A DNA stretch of 64,000 bases. Origin: Tanytarsus gracilentus. Taxonomy: Eukaryota > Arthropoda > Insecta > Diptera > Chironomidae. Shown here piece by piece: positions 10,501 to 22,500 of this stretch (the stretch's first letter is position 1; the number at the start of each line of letters is the position of its first letter). The notes beneath the pieces are model-generated. The model was not told the origin of the DNA and ran no database searches. It saw nothing but the letters and a program-made list of their open reading frames with translations. The stretch is from the NCBI GenBank assembly GCA_038502055.1, contig JAXRKN010000044.1:10251501-10315500 (forward strand), given 5' to 3'. The position numbers were made by a program, and so were the translations under genes.

Positions 10501-13500
10501 CGGGTAAACCATAAGGACTAAAGTTAAATTAATTAGCATACATTTAAGTTTTTAAGAATCTTTTGATTTACCCTGGTGGACCTTGATCTCCTTTTGGACC
10601 CTAGTTTTAAAGAAAATGATTTTTTTAGTTTTTATTGCCTTAATTATGCTATAAAAGCGATACATACTTGTGGCCCCTGGAGACCTGGAAGGCCTCTCTC
10701 TCCCTTGACTTCTGCAATCGGGCCAGGAGCACCCTGTGGGCCGATTAAACCTCGATCTCCCTTAGGACCTAATTAATGGATTTTTTATAAGTTAAAATTT
10801 AAAATAAAATTAAGGTTCAACCTACCTGGATATCCGACTGGGCCCGGAAGACTAAAGGTTTAGAAAGACAGTTTTTATTTACTAAATTTTATAGTTAGAT
10901 ATTTGAAATGAGGTCATTACCCTGGCTCACCGCGTTCACCGACACTAGTTGGGCCAGTCTCGCCCTTAATTCCACGTGGACCATCAAATCCTCGAGGGCC
11001 AGGTGCACCGTCATTTCCTTTCATTCCGTCAAGACCAGGCAAACCTATAAAGGTTCAAACATGCTTATAAACTCTTAAAATGATCCTGTATTTGAACCTA
11101 CCTGGAATTCCAGCTGGTCCAAGACTTCCCTTATCTCCCTTAACTAAAATAATTGAGTAAGTATTTTGAATTAAATCAAAATATATTTTTTACCTCCAGG
11201 GAATCCAGGCAATCCAGCATCTCCTACAAATTAAATAATTAGCTTTTTAAATTGTTTTATTCTTTTAAGTACTTACCCTTCATTCCATCCATTCCAGGGA
11301 AACCTAAATTTTTAGTTTAATTAATTATTCCTTTAAAATGTCAATTATCAAGTGCTCACCGTCAATGCCATCCCTTCCTGGGAGCCCGATTGGGCCAGGC
11401 TGTCCAAATCTTTAAAATTAATTTCAATGAATAAAGCTGACTAAAGTTAATGAATCTTGAGACGTCTAAATAGGCACTTAAAGTGTCGATAAAAGATAGC
11501 TCAAAACAGGAAATAAATAAATGAGTTTTATTCAGTTTTGTTAATGAAACTATTCTCTTAATGTTCCGAACAAAATTTTATTTAATTTGAATTAACTGAA
11601 TTAATAAGTTTGAAATAAAACATACCCTGGCAATCCAGCGTCTCCCTTTGGTCCTAAGAACGTCGGAATTTTTAATTAATTTCCAATTAAGCTTACATGA
11701 ATTAAGTTAAATTTACCAGGAGGACCTAAACAAAAATGAAAATTAGATTAATGAATTTACAAAATTATAATTTTTAGGATTTTACCATCTAATCCGGGTC
11801 TTCCGTCAGTTCCTCTTAATCCTGGTGGGCCAGCCTGCAATTAAGCAAAATTAATTGAATTTTAAATTAAAAGAAAACTTTTCTTACTTCTCCTTTTTGT
11901 CCCTTCTCCGAAACATCACCAGGGTCTCCCTTAGGGCCTTTAAAAGATGAATGATAATTTTTATCTTCGAGAAAATAAACAACAGATCTTACCCATTAAA
12001 CCAGTGAAACCTTAATATTTTTCAAAATAATATACATTAGTAAAATGCTGCTATAAATCATGTTTTTGTTCATACCAGGTTCACCAACAGGGCCTACAAA
12101 AATTAAATAAAGGTTTTAAGAAAATTTGCTTTTGTAAAATAAAAAAAATAAACTCACCGTCCAATCCAGGCAATCCAGGAGGGCCAATTGGACCCATGTT
12201 TCCTAAAAAAATATAATTTAGTAGCGTTGCTAGCAGAGATAAGTAAGGGAAAAAATCACAAGTACGTATAAAAAAATATATTATCTTGCAATTCCATTTA
12301 CTCAGGAATTATAGGCATCCACTTTAATGTAATTTAAATTTAGAAAGCTACATGAATTTTTACATGTAGTTTTTTGTAATTTAGTGTAATTTTTTAAAAT
12401 ATAATTAATTAAAATTTACCTTTAATTCCGATTGGTCCAGGAGGTCCGGGTAATCCAGGCACACTTTAAGATAAACAATTTAATAAATTAATTAATGAGA
12501 ATTAGAAATTATTTACCCTTCAAAGCCAAGTTCACCCTTGTCTCCCTTCTCACCGCGGTCGCCCTTTTGACCTGAAAAAATTATTCAGATCTCATTATTA
12601 TTTGTCACCTAAATAACTTAATTATCATAAAGCCGGATGTCAAATGTAAAGACTAAAGACTAAGATAAACTTAATTAGTGACAATTATAAATATGCATGT
12701 CGAGAGTGTCGAAATTTGAGACTTCTTTTGGCAGTCATCAACTCCTCTTTCAGTATGTTTTTTGGAAATGAATCTGACATATTTCCAATGTCGCTCAAGA
12801 GTCATGGGTGAGACAATAATTTTTCTTTCATTTCATTAATTAATTTCAATCTCACAGAAACAGTCGACAACTTCTCGGCTGGAACCTTCCAAAGGATGAT
12901 CTCCATCTACTCATTCCTCACTGGCAGGCATTCGAAGCTCCACCATTTTATCATCATCTTCTTTTGGCGTTAGTTTATTTCGTTCTCATGATCGTGTCGA
13001 CTGTCGGTAATGGGATTGTTGTGTGGATCTTTTCAACGTGAGTTAATCCATTAATTCATTTAATTCATTTTTTTGATCAAATAATTCTAGGACGAAAAGT
13101 TTGCGTTCGCCATCAAATTTATTCATCGTTAATCTCGCAATTTTTGATCTATGCATGATGCTGGAGATGCCAATGCTGCTCTATAATTCTTACTATCAAC
13201 GAATTATGGGTGGTGACATAGCGTGCACGATCTATGCAATATTAGGGTCATTTAGTGGTATAGGTGGATCAGCATCAAACGCTGTAATTGCTTTTGATCG
13301 ATTCAAGACAATCTCAAGTCCAATTGATGGACGATTGACGAGAGGTCAAGTCTTAATTTTAGTAATTTTGACATGGTTTTGGTCAATGCCGTTTACAATT
13401 TTGCCAACACTTAAAATATGGGGTCGTTATGTCCCCGAAGGGTGAGTTAGAAAATTATTTTAGAAGCTTAATTTTTTATTTAAAATTCTTTTAGATTCCT

Positions 13501-16500
13501 CACAACATGCAGTTTTGACTTTTTAACTGATAACGATGAGACTCGAATGTTTGTCGCTTGCATATTCTCATGGGCTTACTGCATACCTTTAATTCTCATT
13601 GCATTTTTCTACCTCAATCTTTTTAAGCACGTCAAAGCTCACGAAAAAATGATTAAAGACCAAGCAAAAAGAATGAATGTGCAATCGATTTCGGCTAACA
13701 AAGACGTGATGGCTCAGTCAATCGAAATTAGGATTGCAAAAGCAGCTTTTACAATCTTCTTTATGTTCATTTGTGCGTGGACACCTTACGCAGTTGTCGC
13801 CTTAATTGGAGCTTTTGGAGATCGAAAACTTTTAACTCCTTTGGCGACAATGATTCCAGCTGTTTGTTGTAAAATTGTTAGCTGCATTGATCCTTGGATT
13901 TATGCAATTTCACATCCACGCTACAGAGCGGCATTACAAAAACGACTTCCATGGTTGGGAGTGAAGGAAGATTTAAAAGAAGAAACTAAATCGGCAATCA
14001 CTGAAGCTTCAAATGTGGCAACTACCGAAACTTAATTTTTTGGCATGTAATTATTGACAAGAGTGGACACAAAGCATTTTTTTTTATCCTCAACTTTTGT
14101 GCGTTGAGATTTAATTAAAATGTGACTAAATAAAATTTAAACCATGCGCATGAAAAGCAAAATTAATTTTTCTTTTAATTACCGTATAAACCGGGCAACC
14201 CTCTTAAGCCAGTTGCTCCTTTTGGACCTTTAAAAAAATTAGGTTTAATTAAAGATTTTTGTTAATTTTAAAACTAACTCACCTTGATATCCTTTAGGGC
14301 CTTCAATACCTAATTAATGGTGTAGAAAAATGTTAAAACTTATTGAAAACCTAGTTTATACTCTCAAATTACCAGGATAGCCTCTTTCTCCTTTTAAGCC
14401 GGGCATACCGACCTACAGAAGAGAGTTAGAGTTTAATAAATCACAAACTTTTGTTGTAATTTTACCATTCCAGGAGCTCCAGCATCGCCCTTCATTCCGG
14501 GTTGTCCAGGAATTCCGTCAATTCCAGGTCTTCCGACTGGCCCGATCAAACCTTGCGGGCCTTTAGGGCCCTAGAAATAATTTTTTTTAATTTAAACAAT
14601 TCAAAAGCATGATAAAATATTAAAGAACTCTGTTTTAGAAACTAACAAGGTCTCCTTTTTGTCCAGGGAATCCAGGAGGGCCGGGTAAGCTGAAAATGTT
14701 TTAATTATATTATTTTTCGATAGCTTCCTAAATGATTTGAGTTCATAAGGGATTTAAGTATTTACAACAATGACCGAACAAAATTATAAAACCTACCCTG
14801 CTTCACCAAAATCACCCTTTTCGCCAGGATACCTAAAAACATTTTTTAATTGTAAATCATGAAAACTGAAAAGTAAATGACTATTGTGAAATAATTACCC
14901 AGGCAAACCTTGAAGGCCTTCAATTCCTCTTTCGCCTGCTTCGCCTCTTTCTCCTTTCTTTCCTTGAAAACCTGGGTTTCCAGGAGGGCCAGGTGGGCCA
15001 GCAATGCTTAAACCTTGTTCTCCCTTAAATCCTTTGTCACCAGGCAAGCCAGGTAAACCCCTAGCGCCGTCTTTTCCAGGGTTACCTATTATAATACATC
15101 TTAATTAATAATGAACTCAGAATAAGCAAACTTAAGTGGGCTTTACCTGGGAACCCAACCGGGCCAGAAATTCCCTTATCTCCACGTGGGCCGGGCAAAC
15201 CTCGAGGGCCAAAAGGACCGGGTAAACCAGGCAGACCTACAATCCCGGCTAACCCCTTATCTCCCTTATATCCACGATCGCCCCTCTGTCCCTTTTCGCC
15301 AGTCAATCCTTGAGCCCCCTTATCGCCCTTCTCCCCAGGTGGCCCCCTCGTTTGAGCCGAAAAATCTGGACAATTTGGAGTGTCACCGCGAATGCCAGGA
15401 AGACTTTAAAAGACAAAAAAATTATTAAAAACTATTCAAGGTTAAAAAAATCATGACTCACCCTTGATCTCCTTTGTCACCCTTATCACCGTCATATCCA
15501 GCCAAACCCGGTTCGCCCTTAATTGAAGCTCCCTTAGCACCTAAAAGAAGTATTCACGATGAACTTGATGTGTTCATAAAATATATAATGCCATAATGCA
15601 AAAAAGTTTTCTATGCTCCGCAAAAAAAAATCAAGCGCATTGAATAGTTTTTCTTTTCACTGTTCTTTTAACTTTTAACAAGCTCACATCAAATATGAAA
15701 ATTTATATTTTGCTACTTTTTATAATTTCAAAAATAAATTCACAGAAAATTAAATTAAATTTCAACTGTGGTGAACTTCACGCGCTCTATGATGAAGGAA
15801 AACATTTGGTGAATCTTCGAAGACTTTACGATAATATTTTAAGAAGAAATCACGTCACGATTTCTTGGAATGAAATTGGATATGCTTTTTTTAATTCCGA
15901 GTTTTCACATCCCATAAACTTCAACGTGAGTGAGGAATATTTAAAAGCGAGAGTTTTAACGTGAGTTAAAAAATTATTAGTTATAAAAATTTAATCAAAT
16001 TTATTTACAGTCAAACAGCTTCACTTTTCTACGACCAAATAAAATACAAAAACTACGACACTGATGTGCCGTCACTCTTTCAAAATTATTCTCACTGTTT
16101 TCTTGACGTTGCGCGAGTGCCTAAAAAATTAAAAACTTCACCGGAAATTTATCGCTCAATTCAATCAGTAAGTTTCATCTCAGCAACCAATTTTTTCCCA
16201 ATTACTCAATCGTAGTAATCATTTGTTTTCTATCGCCAACATAGTATAGTGTTTCGGGATATGGAAACAATTTAAAATATCCAAAAAGAGGTGAAAGCTT
16301 CACTTCATATGGAAGATTATTAAAATCTCAGTATGACGACAATATTCATGCGATTAGAAAGAGTGGAAGAGGTTACGAGTTGCCAAGTCCTAGAAATATT
16401 GTTCGAAAGCTTTTTCTTAACGACATAAAAAATTTAAATAAATTCATCGATCGTGAAGAAATTCCCAATGTAGCATCGATAATTTTTGCTCAATTCATCG

Positions 16501-19500
16501 CCAATGACATCGGATCAAGACAAATTGGACAATCAGTTGATGGCAGTGACGGTAATTTTTTTTTTAAATAATTTAATATTTTTTAAAATATTTAAAATTC
16601 AGACGGCGCAGTTCGATGTTGTGCTCACTTCAACCAGTTTCAACTTCCACAATCACTAATGCACTCATCATGCCTTCCAATTATTATCTCTCGAAGTGAT
16701 CCATTCTATTCACCACAAAATATCAAGTGCATGGCTTTTGTTCGCTCTCAAATAATTTCAAATAATCCTTTTCAAATTGAGATTGGCGAGCAAGTTAATG
16801 GTGTCACGAGCTATTTGGATTTATCTCAAATTTATGGTTCAACTTATGAGCGATTGAAGAAAGTGAGAAGTTTTAATGGAGGAAGATTAAAAATGGACAT
16901 TAAAAATATTCTTCCGATGGCTGGTGGAAATTATTTTTCTGGCGACGATCGAGCAACTCAAAATCCATTTTTGGCAATTTTTCATTCGCTTTTCACTCGA
17001 AGTCATAACAATATTGCAGACAAAATTGGAGCATTAAATCGTCATTGGAGTGATGAAAAACTTTTTCAAGAATCTCGCAAAATTAATGTTGGAATTTACC
17101 AGAAAATTATTTATGAAGAATTTCTTGAAACTTTTCTAGGCGAGAAAAGTTGTGAGAAATTTAAAAATGCAGAATATGACATGGAAGTTGACTCATCAAC
17201 ATTAAATGAATTTTCAAGTTCAGCATTTCGAATTTTTCACTCATTCATTCCGTCAAATTTTGAGATTCGTCATGAAAATTCAGAAACTATAAAAATGAGT
17301 TTTTCTGACATGCTGACAAAGACAGATTTGTTGATTCACTATGAGTCAATTGTCCGTGGCATGTTACACCAAAACATGAGTATTACTGGATACTCAAACG
17401 AAATTCTCAACAAAATGTTTAAAAATTCTAAAAATATTGGACTCGATTTGCTTTCAATGGACATTCTGAGAGGGAGAGATCATGGAATTCCAGCATATCA
17501 CAAGTATAGGAAAATTTGTAATGTAAAGCCATTTAGTCTCAAAGTTTTTAATGACTTGGCTCCAGCAATTCCTCAAAAGACGATTGTACAACTGAGGCAA
17601 ACTTATAAAGCTGTATATGACATCGATCTCCTTGTTGGAGGTGCACTTGAAAAAGTCGAAAATTCAGGATTTTTAGGACCGACTTTCGAATGTATCATAG
17701 CTGAACAATTTTATCGCTTAAAAACTGGAGACTTTTACTTTTATTCTCACGACGCGACTTTTACAAAAAATCAACTTGGAGTCATTCAAAATTATTCATT
17801 CGCTAATTTACTTTGTGAAAACTCAAATTTAGATTTTGCGACTGAAAAAATCTTCATAACTAGCGAAGATAAATTGAAATGCTCGGAAATGTCTAAATTA
17901 GATTTGTCATTATGGCAAGAGTATCATGAAAGTGAAGAAGAATAAAAAAACTCACCAGGTTGTCCGTCACGTCCAGGTCTAATTAGAAAAAGAATAAATT
18001 TAGGAATATTTGGAAATTTAAAACACAAAAAAATTATTTACCTTCCTGGGGTGCCGTCAAAGCCAGGCAAACCTGAATAAAAATTATTTTATTTATTAAA
18101 TTGAACCATAATTATTTTTTCAATAGCTCTCAGTTACCAGGTTTTCCAGGCTCTCCTGATGGGCTGTAAGAAATTAATCAATTAATAAAATGAATAAAAA
18201 AATTTCATCTTATTATTAAAATTTACCCTAAATCTCCCTTTAAGCCCGGCAAACCAGCATATCCTCTCATTCCAGGTTCTCCCCTAGGGCCAACGTTTCC
18301 ACCTTTTCCTGGATTTCCTTTATCTCCCTTTTCAGGTTTAATGAGGTCAAACGAAACTAATGCATCTTCTCCAGGCGGACCTTGATCACTAAATTTTAAA
18401 ATATAAATTAAATTATTTTTAAAAATGTTTCTTTAATTACCCGGGTAAGCCGTTTCTACCATCGACTCCCTTAACACCTTGTTCACCTTTTTTTTTAAAA
18501 AATAATTAATTGAGATTGAAAATCATAAAATAAATTCAAAAAATTCACCCATTGGGCCCATGTTTCCGTCCTCTCCTCTCTCGCCAGGGTATCCTTTTTC
18601 GCCAGGAATTCCCATTAAACCCTAAATACATATGTTTAGTAGAAAAAATTGCTTTTAAAATTAAATTTAACTTACTGGAGCTCCGGGAATACCGTCAAAA
18701 CCACGTTCACCTTTATCGCCTCTCAATCCGGGTCGACAATCGGAGCATCTTCCGCCGATTTCACCCTTGTCTCCTTTGTCTCCTCTCAATCCGGGCAAAC
18801 CATTCAAACCTTCATAAAATTAAATTATTTTTAAGTGACTTAGAAGAAAAGTTGTTAAATCCTACCAGAATCTCCCTTTTGACCGGGCAAACCTACATAC
18901 AAAAAACATTTAGATTAAAAAACATCTTAAAGCTGCGTAAAATTTAACCAACCAGCTCTGCCTGGTGCTCCAGGGCGGCCGTCTCTAGCATCTCCAGGTG
19001 AACCTATCGCTCCCTTAAATCCACGTTCTCCTTTTTTACCAGGCATACCAGGGAATCTAATTTTATTAATTAATTAAGTGAATTAAAACGTAAAAAAGGC
19101 CTCTCTTACCCAGGAATACCGGAATCACCTTTTTCACCCTATTGAAAAAATTGATTAACTTTCTACACTTAAAATATTAGAGATTTAAGTACTTGAATTC
19201 CAACTCCAGGTTCGCCATAATCGCCTCTTAATCCTTCAGGACCAGGCAAGCCCTAAAGATTATTTAAAAAGAGTTAATTAAAGCTGAATAATTAGAATTA
19301 GTTTGATTTTACCGATAATCCTCTTGGACCTTGCACACCAGGGAAACCTTAATAAAGAAAAACAGTGTCATTAACATTGATTTGCAATTCAATTCCTCGA
19401 AATTAATTCCGTTATTTTACCTGCTTTTCCTGATTCTCCTTTATGTCCTTTCTCGCCCGGAAAACCTTCAGGGCCAGGTCTTATGACGAAAATTTAATAA

Positions 19501-22500
19501 AATTTGCTATTTTGACTATTAAAATTAGTGAAATTACCTTCCAGGTAATCCAGGGCCACCTATTGAGTTGAACAATAATTTTTAATTCAAAATTGATTTA
19601 AACTGAAGTTCAATATTTTACCTTTCATTCCAGTATTTCCTTTTAAACCTCTCTCTCCGGGTAAACCATCCAAACCTAATTTAAAAAAATTGTTTTATTA
19701 TTTTTCAACTGAAATGAAGGTTTAAGTTTTCACCTTTTGGGCCAGGCAACCCTCTAAACCCACGTGGTCCAGCAGGGCCTAAAATTCAACGATTTTTAGC
19801 ATTTTAAAACCTATTTAATTAAAAAAGAAGAAACCTGGTGGGCCAGGGGTTCCTTTTCCGCCTCCAGGGGGGCTAAATTGAATGGAAAAAATTTTAATTA
19901 GAATGGAAACTCAAAATTTCTGAATACCCAAAACTTCTGAGTTAATTAATAGTTTTGGTATGAGGGGAAAGGGTTAGTACTGCATAAAAGAAGGAATATA
20001 AAAATATTTTTGAGGTCTCAACATTTCATTTTTCTCACCCTTGAGGGCCGGGTAAACCCAATTGACCTAAATAATTGTTTAATTAGTGATCTATACCTTT
20101 AATTATAAATTAAAATAACCAACCCGGTAATCCAGGGCGACCTGGTTCTCCTTTTTGCCCTTGAGATCCGTCCAATCCATGAATTCCTTCTGGGCCGATA
20201 TCACCTGATTTTTGAAAAGCAATTAAGGGATTAATTAGAAAATTAAGAGGCCTAATTTAATTATAATCTCACCCTTTTGCCCGGGTGGGCCAGACGCCCC
20301 AAACGGCCCGTCCCTGCCCTATAAGAAAAGTTAAAAACTTTATCAATAATATCGAACACACATTTCACACTAAATTTCAAATTCCATTCAACCATTCACA
20401 CAGACAACAAATGACGTTAAAGGTAAATGTTTGAAATCGAAAAATAATTCGCTGACTCATCACAGAGTGAAGCACATAAAGGACTACTTTTTTCGTATCA
20501 CTTAAGAGCTTTCTTTCTGGCACGGCTTAAAAGTTGAAAATCATTTTCATTTTTCACACTTTTCTTTTTTTATGTGCATGCAAAGTGTAGGTATCGTAAC
20601 ACCACTCAGCGTGTTTGTAAATTATGATTTTCATCCATAAGCACCCGTGTCGATAGAACCCCATCGAAGCATTTTTGATAGACCGGAAAATTTTCATTCT
20701 TTTGTGTAACGCTCGAGTGAGTGTATAAATAGCAAAATTTTCTCACTATCACTCTTCAGTCGATTGAAAATATTTCGAGAATATGGAAATGCCATTAGAT
20801 TTGTCGGTGAAAAATCAACTAAAAAATTGCAAAATTAGTGATAGAAGAAGTTCAAAGAAAAAATCCGCTGAGTGGCTCTCAAAGTTGAAAGTTCTACTGA
20901 AGCATCCAAAATGCCTTGAAAGCATGACGAGAGAGAAAATTTTTAAACTTCAAAGTTATCGAAATATTCTCGTTTGTGAAATTTGTTTTAAATTTTTTGA
21001 TCGACCATCACTGCTACAAAGGCACGTCAGATCGCATACGGGTGAAAAGCCAAATAAATGTGAAAATTGTGGAAAATGTTTTTCAACTTCGTCATCATTA
21101 AATACCCATAAAAGAATTCATACTGGTTTGTGAAATATTTTTTAAAATAGTGAATTTTAATTTAAAAAAACTTTTAGGTGAAAAGCCATTTTTGTGCACC
21201 TATAAAGATTGCGGTAAACGTTTCACAGCAAGTTCAAATCTCTACTATCATCGTATGATTCATTATCAAGAGAAACCCCATAAATGTTCGCTATGTCCCA
21301 GATCTTTTCCGACACCCGGCGATTTACGTAATCATTTTTACGTTCACACTGGAATGTGGCCATATCAATGCAGATGCGGAAGGGGGTTTGCAAAAAAGAC
21401 GGCACATCAAAGTCACATGCTCACACATAAAAATGATTAACTTACTCTTTGACCTGGTTGACCGGGAAGGCCCTTTTCACCTTTTTAAAATGAATTAAGA
21501 TTTAAATTTTAGATGAATTAGTGAAATGTCAAACCTTTGTCGCCTGTGTATCCAATGGCACCGGGTTCACCTAATTGATTTAAATTAAGTCATTTTAATT
21601 AATTCACTTTAAATTATTGAACAAACCTTGATATCCCATCGGGCCGTCCGACCCTTTTGGACCTATGAAAGAGGGTTTAATTAGGTTTTCAAAAGATTAT
21701 TTTGTATTTAAAAAATTAATTTATTAAAAGAATTAATTAAAAATAAATATTACCGGCACTTCCTTTTTCTCCCTGCGATCCCATCGGGCCAACGAATTCT
21801 TCTGGCGGTTGATCATGTGGCACTAGATAGGTTGATTCTCCCTTTTCACCAGGTTCTCCTCTGGAATTTTAACATTTTCAATTTAATTCTTTAAATTTCT
21901 AATCTTGAAAATTACTTTATGCAATCTCCCTTTTCTCCCTTGTCACCTCTATCGCCTTTGGCTCCATCACTAGAAATAATTAAATTAATTTGGAGTTTTG
22001 CTTAATTTTAAACTCTTTTACATTCCATCGAGACCTCTTTCACCGGTTAAACCACGATCGCCAGGATTACCTTTGTAAATAATTCAAAATTTATTAATCG
22101 CTTCAAGTTGTTAATTACTTTAATTACCAGGCAATCCAGGGTTGCCTACACGTCCGTCAAAACCGGGCTAAATTAGTTAAAATAAAATAATTATAAATGA
22201 GAAAATTAATCAATAAAAGATTACCTCTCCCTTTTGACCTTTCTCATAATTAGTCCAATCAACATTTGCAGCTTCTCCCTTGTCACCCTTAATTCCACCT
22301 GGGCCAGGGTACCCTCTTGGACCTTAATTAAAGGTTTTTGAGTGTTAATTTTAATTGAATTTAAGAAAGTTACTAACCTGGTGTTCCTCCCAAACCGGGC
22401 AGACCCTATTAATTTTGTTAAATGTTTGTATAGAAAAATTAAATTAAAGTTTTACATAAATTTTGCTTCAATATTTTTAGAAATTGTAAATTTTAATTAT

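Noticed and set aside
15186..15428. 80-codon plus-strand frame over collagen exons
   Set aside because: Antisense shadow of Gly-X-Y coding exons (Pro-rich reverse frame).
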